Positions 12,501-22,740 of a stretch of 64,000 bases of DNA are shown here, in pieces. The notes beneath the pieces were generated by a model, which did no database searches, had not been told where the DNA came from, and saw only the letters and a list, made by a program, of their open reading frames with translations. Source of the DNA: Odontesthes bonariensis. Lineage: Eukaryota; Chordata; Actinopteri; Atheriniformes; Atherinopsidae. Every line of letters begins with the position of its first letter. The first letter of the stretch is position 1. Made by a program: the position numbers and the translations under genes. The stretch spans positions 15,156,743 to 15,220,742 of the forward strand of contig NC_134510.1 in assembly GCF_027942865.1 (NCBI RefSeq), written 5' to 3'.

Positions 12501-13338
12501 AGACACACTTTAATTACCTGATAGTTCCCTTGTCTCACAGCCAAATCACCCCTGAACTTGTACACTTTCTGCTTCTCTAAAGTATCCGCAGTATCGAGGG
12601 CACCGCTCTCACAAAACCACTGCGCGGGGGAACAAGAGGAGAAAAGATCACAACTTAATAAAAAAAAATTTTAAAGTTTGAAAACTTGCACTGAATCCAG
12701 AAACAAAGACGCAACACAAACGACAAAAAGATATTAAAATATGTACACACTAATGTAACCAAGCAGTGAAAGTGTTATAGATACAACACAAGAGAAAACA
12801 ACTTTTTCCCCCTTCATAGATTATAGAGGTTTCATCTCATCTTTCAGCTAAGAGAGCTTTTTCTCCATCATCATATCTTCTGGTGTTTGTGAGTTCTGCA
12901 GCTTCATCGGGTTCAGATGAGGCAACAGACTTGGACAATGAATGAACAACAGAATATCCTGGGTAACTCTTCACGTGTAAAATTAGGTGCCTTCCCAAAA
13001 ATGGGAAGATATTGTTATTGTTACTAAGTTCCACTGTATAGGTTATGTACAAAAAAACCATTAAACATCAAGTTTGATGTGCGGAACTTTATCTGAATAC
13101 TTGAGAGTAAGAACCCATTAATTAGTTTTTAAGCTCTCAATTATTAGTTTGGAAACACACATCTGTCAGTGAGGAAAGATGAGAAATGCCTTTGGAGTTC
13201 CTGACTAGTTTTCCCTTCTGCATGGTGTCTCACCTCCGGTTCACACACTTTGGCGTTGTAAGAAGACAGAGACACACACACTCGGTCTCTGGCCTCCGAA
13301 AAAACCGACTCGTCAAACGTGCTCCCTAATATCTCCAT
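9529..13338 (-). CDS. c8orf76: C8orf76 homologue, TPR-like protein
   Basis: Eight exons, 315 residues (human 380): 13234-13338, 12518-12619, 11900-12043, 11065-11115, 10812-10956, 10189-10297, 9785-9917, 9529-9687. Blocks shared with human C8orf76 include FDESVFSEARDR, YNAKVCEPEWF, KFRGDLAVRQGNYQSALEAY, RRDVLEGMARC, LPFNPWHWFSLG and a late MSEDLVPEKM. The paired helices resemble tetratricopeptide repeats. Molecular function is not established as far as I know. I start at 13338, matching the human N-terminus; an in-frame upstream ATG at 13419 would add 27 residues. Two oddities: the junction after 9785 needs a GC donor, and the intron 10957-11064 is flanked by direct repeats. A perfect PAR-bZIP palindrome lies upstream. 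Confidence 0.88.
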
Positions 13339-13451
13339 CCGGACCCGAAAAGAATCAGCAGTTCCTCGGTTTAGACTGACGAGCGCATTCGGTTCTTTTG
13401 CACCCTCAAACGGTCTCACGGTCCTTCATTAACAACTGTGCTTCGAATAGT

Positions 13452-13461
13452 GTTACGTAAC
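13452..13461. promoter_or_regulatory. D-box-like PAR-bZIP/E4BP4 site upstream of c8orf76
   Basis: GTTACGTAAC is a perfect 10-bp palindrome matching the D-box consensus RTTAYGTAAY used by DBP/TEF/HLF activators and the repressor NFIL3/E4BP4. It lies about 115 bp upstream of the chosen start codon. D-boxes mediate clock and light responses in fish. Activity here is inference. Confidence 0.45.
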
Positions 13462-13768
13462 CAAGGTTCCGGGTAGAAAGGTTCCGACTAATGACAAAAA
13501 GAGCGAGAGAAGCGACGCACGCTCACTTATCAGCTCCATCAAAATTGAAGTAAAATTAAAACGCTGTTCGAAAAGATTACGGCTTCATTTAGATTTAATG
13601 TGGATATTTTAGACTATAAGACTAAATTGACTAAACGTGTGTGTGTGGGCGCGCACCAAGGTTTTTCCATTCATATGCAAAGATAATACACATAATAAAT
13701 AACATTAAAGCAAAAATAAAATAAAATTGAATGCAAAATACAATGTTTTTTATTAATGTATTCCAAAA

Positions 13769-13774
13769 TTTATT
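13769..13774 (-). terminator. Candidate poly(A) signal of the lectin gene
   Basis: AATAAA on the minus strand about 415 nt beyond the TAA of the lectin gene; a second AATAAA lies about 20 nt further. Position and strand fit a 3' UTR of ordinary length. Confidence 0.4.
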
Positions 13775-14187
13775 TTCAAACAGTGACAAAGTTATGCATA
13801 TCAGTGAATGTGTGAGATGCATATATATCAATATATATATAGTATGAACCCAATGACCCAGCTAACAGAAATATTAATATATATTCTATAGTCAAGCACC
13901 CACTTCCATAAAAAAGGGTAAAACAACTTAATCTTATCATTTCAGATTCTATAAATCGATACAAGGAAAACAACAAAAGAAAAGAAAGAAGAGACACCAG
14001 TCAACAGCAGGACACGTTTACAGAAATGTCACAGACGTTGTCACAAAAGTGGTCAGTTACACAGTAGGAAAAAAAAAACACGACAACCATTTACCTCTGA
14101 TACATACTGAAAAGACAATTATCATTTCACCAGGCTGACTCTTTCTCTAATTAAACTAACTAAACCAAGTAATGTGCTCTTTCTTTT

Positions 14188-14940
14188 TTACTTTGCACAG
14201 ATGAAATTATACTTGTCAAAGTCAGACTTCACGACCCAGTGGCCCTTGCTTTTCTCCATGGCACCGCTCATGGCACAGTCTGCCGTTTTGTTTTCGTTAT
14301 CGTTAAGCCAGTGTTTAAACTGTACACTATGGTCATCAACCCAGAACCAGAACTGCAGGGTGCAGGTGAAGTGAAGGCCCAGCCAAACAAAGCCAGTGTC
14401 TGCCTTCTCAGCCTCCAGCTCAGCCAAGGTCTGTGCTTCTTCATCAAGGATGGAGGCCAGGTCCTCGTAATTATCTCTACAGTAGTACAAGGCGTCTTCC
14501 CACATCATTTTCTTTTTGATGAGAACAAAGGGGGATTCTGGAAGACAACAGAAAAAACAAAAAAACTATTAATCGAACTTAAATTAAACAATTGAAAACA
14601 CTGATCTGCCAAACGGGTGTAGTAACTCAAGAAAGCCAATTAGAGGGAGAAAAAAAATGCTTCAGTTTGATCAGGACAGAGTATTCCTCAATCAGCTCCA
14701 CCTCACTCTGATGCTTCCTCGTCACATTGAAACAAACATGTACATTTCTCCGAGAGAAAAGCAGAAATGCGCTGAAACACAGGCCCCCTGGAGCTGCTCT
14801 TTAAATCCGCATGCAAATAGAGCAAATGACCAACTATGATGTCATGCATAAAATGCTGCACAGCTCAAAAGTTTCTTAGGGAAACAAAACTATTACAGAT
14901 GATTTTTTATTTATTTATTTTTTAAACGGTGTGAAACAGG

Positions 14941-14975
<35 letters not shown>

Positions 14976-17853
14976 GAGGGCATTACACAACAAACCTTGA
15001 GTTCTGTATTCGTCTGTTGTTGACATCCTGAATGCAGCCTTTCTTATAGTGTGTTGACAAGTTGGAGTCATACAAATATATTCACGATGAAATCTGAAGT
15101 CTACTAATGTTGGTTAATAGCACCATGGTATTTGCTTTTGGATTATTATCTTACTTTTTTTTTAACTCAACTTGTCTGCAGCTACTAATCTGTTACTATG
15201 CCTCAGTTTGAGAGCTGAGAGTGTTACACCCACCTTTCACAGTAGCAGTGATGTTCACCTCACATAGAATTACAGGCTTGTTATCTGGGATGGTCACAAT
15301 GATGTAGCGCCCCACTGCTGGCACGTCAGGCTTAAAGGTATTGTAATCTGTTTTTGTTATTTCACAAATTGTGCAAACCCTGTGAAACAAACAAACAAAC
15401 AAACAAACAAACAAAAATGTCTGGAAGAGCAAGACTAGTGAGATGTTGAAGCTGGAAAAGGTAAAGCAAGCAGTGACCTCTTCAAACCGCATCATCCGTG
15501 TTTTGCCAGTTTATGAGCTGTAATTGTACAATTTCATCAGAACATTTAGCTGTAAGTTAAGTAAGTAAAACCTACATTGTGTGATGACTGACCGCACAGA
15601 TTATCAAAAACAACGTTTTCAGCACATCCAGTATTCTACAGACACTGACAGTTAACTTTAACCATCTATGTCATCACTAGGGCTGTTCCTTAGAAATTTC
15701 TATTGGGCCCAGAAATTGTGTGTATACCGGAGACCCAACACAAGCCGGAGCCTGAAAATGTGAAATCAAGCAGCTCAAGTTAACTTGAGGTTCTTACTCC
15801 TTGTTGCTGGTGCCGTTGTCCTTTAGGGAGTTGCCAATGTAGATTTTAGAATTTTTCATATCTGTATGGTCTTTGGCTATGTTGTATATAGAGATACAGG
15901 AAATGTTGTAAACACCGTGCAGATCAAGTCTCCACCAGGATTTGTGGATTCCTTTGGTATTGGAACATGTTGATATATTCCCATCGATAGCTCTGTCAGA
16001 AGTGTAGTTTACAGGGTTGAAATAATGGTTTGAAGACTGAGATGTTGTTGCATTGGTCAGATTCAGAGTGTTCTCTGTAGAGGAAAAGAGAAAATGACAC
16101 CGTTTCACTTCAGCGTATTGGCTCGTACGTCATACTTTCATGTTCTGACACGACGAATCAGGGCGTCAGAAGGAGCTTCAAATAGCGGCGGCTTAGTCCA
16201 GCCCAGAAGTCTTTGGATTTTCAAACATTTGCATCCTTTGTAGGTTATTAAAGAGAAAATAAGATGTTTGCATCGGTGACAGGGTGGGACCTTAAAAACA
16301 CGGAATGAACACAAAATGACAACAATCTGAATTCAGATCAGATTCAAAGTTGGCAGCAGAAGCATAATGTTGGGAAGAAATTAATACATTAAATTGTGTG
16401 CTGCTCGTGCTTAGTTGATTCTTTTGGTCCTCTATTCTTTTCTTTTTTTAACTCATTTGACAGCGTATCTGCTCTTACTGTGTAAAAGAGGGTGTTTTTG
16501 AACTGTGACAAACTCATCTCATACTCACTGCATTGGTTCTCCTCTCCTATCTTCAGTCCTGCTCACAAAAAGGATGCAGTCATAAATTAAATCAAACAAC
16601 ATCTCACACTGTTTTTGCCCTGAAGATTAGCCTAGATCATACAGCGGCACGGTGTTTACTCATCCACTGAAGAAAACCAAATACTTGGGACACGACAGGT
16701 GTGCTTTAAGACAAGTTTCGTTAATATTGCTGTTTTCTGCTCAGAGAGCTCAACTTCAGTCCTCTTTAATAATGATTCAGTTCACAGTAAAACTAAGTTG
16801 TTAGTTCTATCATCGTCAGCATTTTTATTCCTTGGTAATAACACGGAGGCATGGTATACTGTAACATGAATCAGATGAGGAACTTACCAATCATACAGAT
16901 GAACAACAGAATCCACAGCATATCTGCTCCTACTGTGTAAAAGAGGGTGTTTTTGAACTGTGACAAACTCATCTCATACTCACCGCATTTTTTCTCCTGT
17001 CCTGTCTCCCCCTGTCCTGTCTCCGGTCCTGCTCACAAAAAGGATGCAGTCATAAACTTAATCAAACAACATCTCACACTGTTTTTGCCCTGAAGATTAG
17101 CCTAGATCATACAGCGGCACGGTGTTTACTCATCCACTGAAGAAAACCAAATACTTGGGACACGACAGGTGTGCTTTAAGACAAGTTTCGTTAATATTGC
17201 TGTTTTCTGCTCAGAGAGCTCAACTTCAGTCCTCTTTAATAATGATTCAGTTCACAGTAAAACTAAGTTGTTAGTTCTATCATCGTCAGCATTTTTATTC
17301 CTTGGTAATAACACGGAGGCATGGTATACTGTAACATGAATCAGATGAGGAACTTACCAATCATACAGATGAACAACAGAATCCACAGCATATCTGCTCC
17401 TACTGTGTAAAAGAGGGTGTTTTTGAACTGTGACAAACTCATCTCATACTCACCGCATTTTTTCTCCTGTCCTGTCTCCCCCTGTCCTGTCTCCGGTCCT
17501 GCTCACAAAAAGGATGCAGTCATAAACTTAATCAAACAACATCTCACACTGTTTTTGCCCTGAAGATTAGCCTAGATCATACAGCGGCACAGTGTTTACT
17601 CATCCACTGAAGAAAACCAAATACTTGGGACACGACAGGTGTGCTTTAAGACAAGTCTCGTTAATATTGCTGTTTTCTGCTTAGAGGAATCGATAATTTA
17701 ATAATGATTCAGTTCACAGTAAAACTAAGTTGTTAGTTCTATCATCGTCAGCATTTTTATTCCTTGGTAATAATACGGAGGCATGGTATACTGTAACATG
17801 AATCAGATGAGGAACTTACCAATCATACATATGAACAACAGAATCCACAGCAT
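14188..17853 (-). CDS. Secreted lectin: F-type (fucolectin) domain joined to a C-type lectin domain
   Basis: Coding exons: leader 17820-17853 (MLWILLFICMIG, signal-peptide core), mini-exon 17454-17498 or a copy, F-type domain exons 15798-16074 and 15234-15379, C-type domain exon 14188-14537 (TAA 14188-14190). With the 45-nt mini-exon the protein has 283 residues, with the 30-nt copy 278. F5/8-type features: SSNHYFNPVNYTSDRAIDGN, SWWRLDLHGVY, IYIGNSL, VGRYIIVTI and CEVNITATV. C-type features: MWEDALYYCRDNYEDLASI, GFVWLGL, HWLND and terminal FICAK. The fucose-binding RxD..R motif of eel fucolectin and the EPN/QPD calcium-site motif are not visible, so sugar specificity is uncertain. Probably a secreted immune lectin. 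The leader and mini-exon lie in a three-copy array. The gene separates c8orf76 from zhx1, which are neighbours in human. Confidence 0.82.
14942..14971. repeat. (CA)15 microsatellite
   Basis: Uninterrupted CA dinucleotide run in the intron between the C-type and F-type exons of the lectin gene. Confidence 0.95.
15385..15415. repeat. (AAAC)n microsatellite next to a splice acceptor
   Basis: Tandem AAAC units (GTTT on the coding strand) sit just upstream of the acceptor of the second F-type exon (exon edge at 15379). They form part of its polypyrimidine region. Confidence 0.9.
16888..16932 (-). other. Duplicate leader exon, copy 1
   Basis: Encodes the same MLWILLFICMIG leader as the outer copy, with an intact GTAAGT donor. 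Upstream it carries a TTTACACAG acceptor followed by TAGGAGCAGAT before the ATG. Entered from a mini-exon, the phase stays open and reads VGAD before the ATG. It could be an internal exon or an alternative first exon. Use is not shown by sequence alone. Confidence 0.6.
17358..17402 (-). other. Duplicate leader exon, copy 2
   Basis: Same coding content, donor and upstream acceptor as copy 1, 470 bp further along. It is phase-1 at both ends, so inclusion or skipping keeps frame with any mini-exon and with the F-type exon. Confidence 0.6.
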
Positions 17854-18021
17854 CTTTGGAGGGCAAAAACAGTAAAGTTTGTTTAGTGAAATGATTTGTT
17901 TTACATCAGCGGACACAGATGAATAAAGGCAGAAAAGTTGTACACAGAGGCCTCCTCGTCTATGAAAAATAAATGTCTGGGAGGAAAAGTTAACAATTCA
18001 GATTGTGCTAACTTCACTCAC

Positions 18022-18092
18022 CTTGGCAGGTTTTTCTTCGCTCCACACTGATGTTCATATGATCCCCTCTCTCAGACACGGCTTATTTATTT
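18022..18092 (-). promoter_or_regulatory. Candidate 5' UTR exon and promoter of the lectin gene
   Basis: A good donor (GCCAAG|GTGAGT) at 18021/18022 pairs with the acceptor just before the outer leader ATG (CCTCCAAAG|ATG), so an untranslated first exon likely runs from 18022 to about 18060. AAATAAATAAG at 18082-18092 could serve as a TATA-like element. Further upstream GGAAGTAAAA (minus strand, 18102-18111) resembles an ETS/IRF composite element with one mismatch, fitting an immune gene. Start site not determined. Confidence 0.4.
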
Positions 18093-18111
18093 CCCTTCTC
18101 ATTTTACTTCC

Positions 18112-21100
18112 TTCCTAGCTGCCCATATGAAAATAAACTGCTGTCACGTTTCCCAGTTTCAATTCAGGGCTGGAATTATGGTATAAAGTCCTCTAGACTT
18201 TTGCATCTTTTAATTTGCATATGAAAACTTACCAACAATGGCTAGTATTATTGGTAAGTTTACATATGTAAATATGTGTTTTCGCTAACTGACACAACTC
18301 ACACTTGACTCTGAACTAAGTGAAATTAAAGGCACCAGGGCAACAACTCTGAACTGATAGAATGAACAAGTATAGCTCAGTTTTAAAAGCAGTTAGTTGT
18401 AGTTTTGTCCTTAAACAAGTCAACAATGTATAACTTTTCTAAATCAAGCTAGAAATCAAGCATAATTAAGAGCTGGGCTTTCAAATGACCATTGCACAAA
18501 TTGTTTTAGTAGCAACAAGCTGACAAGCGCAGTAAGTGTCCTCAGCTCTCCAAAAGCAGTACCGCAGATCATGACCTCTTAAGCTTATGACGGGTACTTC
18601 AGATGTGCAGTGGACCGGGACAGGAAGTAAATCCAAATCAAACTGTTTGGTCATGAACGCTGTTAACAAAAAAATCATCTTTGAACGCCAATTCGTGGTC
18701 AAGTCTTATAGCTTATTTGCAAGGTAATTAAGTCTCGGTCTGAAAGCGGTGTCATTTAAAGTCAGGAGTAATATCACTTTAAATTGGCTTTAGCCCATTT
18801 ATTAAGATAGAGCATACAGTAAATTCAATGCATTCTCCCCACATCATATGTATCAACTGAACCAACTGTAACTTAATATAAATGCTTAGAGATCATTGCG
18901 ATGATTCGGGTAAGAAAGCAAAACCGAGAGAAAACCTACAAGCGGTAACTTGGAGAAAAAAAACTCAGCAAGTCAGAATTAGGACAGACAACGATGCTGA
19001 AAAGTCCACTGTAAAATAGTTTAAAAAGATAGTTTCATTTCTACGGTACATTATCACCATCCTGACAGGGTGTGTTTTTTTTCATCTTTGTAATAAAGCT
19101 GGAGCTTGTATGGTGAAAACACGTGAATCTCTGATTGTTGTACGGAACATTCAACCTAACTACCTCTCTAATTACAGAAAATGAGCAAGGACCACAGCAT
19201 AGGTACAGCAAAGGTTACAGATATCACACATGAGCACAGCAGGACGCAAGGTAAACTACTCAGATCACAATGTCGGCTCTTAGCTCTACTGCACAGGGTT
19301 AACTGGGATACACAATGAGTGTTGGATGCAGAATCCCAACTCAGTGAGCAGACATGGCACGTAAACAGATGCTGGGGAAATTTGTTTCTATTTCTACCAA
19401 TAATTTGCCAGTTGTGGAAATCTTGTCCAAAAAAGCTATCTGTATTTTGTTGAAATATGTCCAAAATTAAACAGTAACTATTGTTAAATATTGTTTTCTC
19501 TTTTTAACTTGGAAAGCTGACTCCAAAGCCTCATTTTAGAACTGTGTTCTATAGTCATGACAAATGAACGTCTTTTAACTTCTTAAATCTAAAAAGCGAC
19601 TGTGTCGTTCATACAATTTCACATGGTTCTGTGACTTATAATGTTTCTTTGCGTATGTTGAAATGTGTCTTTTAGGTTCAGGGTCAAATTTGGACCATAA
19701 AGAAAGAATACATCCCCACACTCTTCCGGCAGCTTTTCTCTAGAAATTCTTCTCCTTAAGTGTATGTCTTTTCTACTGAGTTCTGATTCTGCATTTTTTG
19801 CAACCAAAGTACCAAAAAGCCACTTTGGGCCACACAGACTGAACACGATAAGTGTTTTTCTATTTCAAAGCACCATTCTATTATACATTTTGTATTATGA
19901 GTCTGTCTTCTTAGCAAGCAATCCACCGTCAGACTATCTGAAAAGGACACGGTATTTTTGTCGATATAAGCATATAAAATGATTCAGAACAGACTTAAAT
20001 GTAAGAAAAGAACAAACAGTAAGAGAATGGGGGCTGGATACCTGGGAGCAGGAAACCTAACCTGTGGACTAAACCCCTCAAATGCTTATTAAAGGGGTAC
20101 AAACTTCTGACTATAGAGAGACTATATTTGAGCTGGTGACATATATACAAAATGAAGTTTGCTAATCAAAGCTGAGTCGGGGACATGAGCATGAAACTAC
20201 AAGCTTTGACTTTAGTGAATTAGATAAGAAAACGTAACTGGTGTTATAAAATCTAGACAGGTGGCTTAGCCCAGATTAGACTTCTACTGTCCCACCCAAG
20301 TATACGAAGCGAACATATAATATGTACAAAATGAGCCGTTGTTCGTCTTGCTTACTGCATGCAGTAAATGGCCAAACCATACTTCAACATTTTGGAGCTG
20401 TTCTTTCAGCTCTCCCCTCGTTTCCTAAAAAACAAGCCAGTTTTTACAGCCGACAGACATTTTTTGTTTCCGAGACGCTCGTTCAAATGAAAAATTGTAT
20501 CCAAAAGATGCCAAAATCTGGTGCGACAAGCGACAAAACCTCAATCGAGTTCAGAACCATCAGGTTTGAGGAGTCGCCAGAGTAAACTTCACAATGCCTC
20601 TTCTGGAAGTAGATTTTGGATTTCCACAGTCAAGAGTTTGTGAACTTAAGTTCAGTCAAGCATACAAGCCATGTAGGCACATAGGTTTTCTAGAAAAGCT
20701 TAATTTCAGTTTCTCCCCAATCGGTGAAGGACAGTAGTTGAGACTGTGCTCGGTCTATTGTCGCGTCGTCTTAATTCAAGAAAGTGTGGGGGGAAAAAAA
20801 CATCCTACGATAAAGGAAAGGCCACACTGTGCTTTCTTCACAACTATTGCAGATTGTACAAGACTTATCTGTTTTAGTTTAACAGTTCTCTGTCTTTTGA
20901 AGAGGTCCCTTAAACCGTGTTTCATGTTTCCACGTGTTGTGAGCAATTTCAGGGGACCAAAAACATCGTCAGAACACATTTGGGGAGGTGTGCATCATGA
21001 GTGCAGTTATTCGTTCGACCAAACAGGGCCATAGAGGAAATGTCGTGAGTGTCATTTAAAGTGATACAAACAACACGCGTGCAATTTGGTGAAAGAAAAC

Positions 21101-22740
21101 GGCAAAGAAGATTTTTCTATTTTCTTTTTTTGTTTTTAGCCATAAAAACATCCAACTCTAAAACACAGACTGTATCATATTTGTTTTTAAAAATCATACA
21201 CTGGTAATATTCCTCCTTGCAAAAAACATACTAAGAATAAAAAAGGCAAAATACTGGTTCAGTTTGTAGTCATACAAAAAAAAGGTTTAGCCTCTCAGAG
21301 CCATTACATGGTATAATATGAGAGAAAGGTGCCTAATCACGATTCAGTCCACTGTCGACTCGAGCAGACAAAGTGCATTTTTTCTTTTCTTTTTTTAAAG
21401 TTCAGTTTAGGTGCTTCGGGTTTTTCGCTTCAGTGCAGAATGGATTCAAATTATTACTTGGAATACTGTTAACTGACTGCAGTCATGTCACAGGATGGTC
21501 AGATGTGGACAGGTGTACTCCTAAAGCACCCAGGATCTGTAGCTGGCGCTTACGCTGACATCCACCGGCAGTAAAATACTGCACCAAAAGTTTCTCTGTC
21601 GTTTCTGTGCAGCCAAAGGTCCAATTCACAGTGGGCATTATTTAGTTCACAAAAAATGCCTCTGCAGCGGACTGTAGCTCACTGCCGGGGAGGCAACACG
21701 TTCAGCTTTGGCACAGCACATTTGCACTGTCTGAATCTACATATCCACTTGCAAAAGATCGGAGCGGCACAGGATGTTTTCGATCATAACGGTGAACAAA
21801 GAGTTTTAAAAACATTAACAGCAGTGCATATTAAACAGATTCTGTGGCATCTTTTCCATCACATCCACAGGGGTTCAGTTAAAAATCAATGATATTAATG
21901 AGATCCTGTGATGAGCCCGCAGGGAGGGAAGACATCCTGCATTGTTCAAACGCTTTCATTCAACATTAAGATTTACTGTTTTTTGTTTTTTCTACCGTCG
22001 AGCGAAGCCTTTGCCTCAGATAGATACGGTCACTGTAAATTCACGTCGGTTGAAACAACCTTGGTTCTGATGATCTGGTGCTTGACATGATTCCTCGTAC
22101 GTGCTAAAATCAACATATAAAACCAACCTCACAGTTAGCTGTGTGATCACTGCGAGTGTAGCTCAACAGTGACATTTAGCTGTGAGACATGTTTCAGCAC
22201 CTTTATATCAAGACTTTTTTATTGAATTTATTTATTTTTTATTAATATCTTAGTTCAAGATCCGTGGTGAAACATTCAGATCGTTGCATATTGAATTTTG
22301 AATTGAATCATGTGCTCATTACAGTATACAACTCCTGGCATGACAGTGTGAACTGCCCTCACCATTTGACATTAAACTGAAAACAGTCATTATTCATTTG
22401 AACGCCTGTATTTCGGGATAACTACTTCAACTCAGGAGGTTTTGTTGTCAGCTGAGCTTGAAGACTGCACATCATGGAGTTTCTTTTCACAAGCTGTTGT
22501 TTAGTGGCAGCTTTACCAACTTGATCAAAGTTTGATTCCTAATAGTATGAAGAGAGTGGGCTAAAGTTAATCCTTCAGTCTCAGTGGAACGTGATTTGGA
22601 AACGGTTTAAAAATCGTAAAAATAATAATTACACATGCAAATCGGCGACAAAACAGTTGAGCTTACTGCCTTCCGGCATTGATCACAACTGTATTTTTCT
22701 TGTAACATTCAGCCATGTTTCATCCTGCCTCCCACAATCA
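18112..22740. other. Long spacer and probable zhx1 3' UTR
   Basis: About 4.6 kb without a supportable gene. Open frames are short, lack splice context and resemble nothing I know. The right part is most simply the zhx1 3' UTR, since a cluster of minus-strand AATAAA signals lies at 22218-22243. Minus-strand AATAAA also occurs near 18800, so a longer 3' UTR is possible. Confidence 0.45.
22218..22243 (-). terminator. Cluster of poly(A) signals for zhx1
   Basis: Three overlapping minus-strand AATAAA hexamers lie about 500 nt beyond the zhx1 stop codon. They are plausible cleavage signals, but which is used cannot be told from sequence. Confidence 0.35.

Larger units (their letters stand above)
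13339..14187. other. c8orf76 promoter and lectin-gene 3' region
   Basis: Right of the c8orf76 start lies its promoter, including GTTACGTAAC at 13452-13461. The rest is AT-rich and should hold the 3' UTR of the lectin gene. No other coding sequence supported. Confidence 0.5.
16461..17847 (-). repeat. Three-copy tandem array carrying lectin leader and mini-exons
   Basis: Units are 16461-16915 (455 bp), 16916-17385 (470 bp) and 17386-17847 (462 bp). Each begins with CAGC[G/A]TATCTGCTC on the plus strand and contains a mini-exon copy (16529-16558, 30 nt; 16984-17028, 45 nt; 17454-17498, 45 nt). Leader-exon copies follow at 16888-16921, 17358-17391 and 17820-17853. Units two and three are nearly identical over long stretches, implying recent duplication. 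Unit three has a short deletion near 17685-17700. Confidence 0.9.

Noticed and set aside
16461-17847. Tandem units considered as separate tandem lectin genes or as a CRISPR-like array
   Set aside because: Units contain only leader and mini-exons, not lectin domains, and are long near-identical duplicates in a eukaryotic genome.
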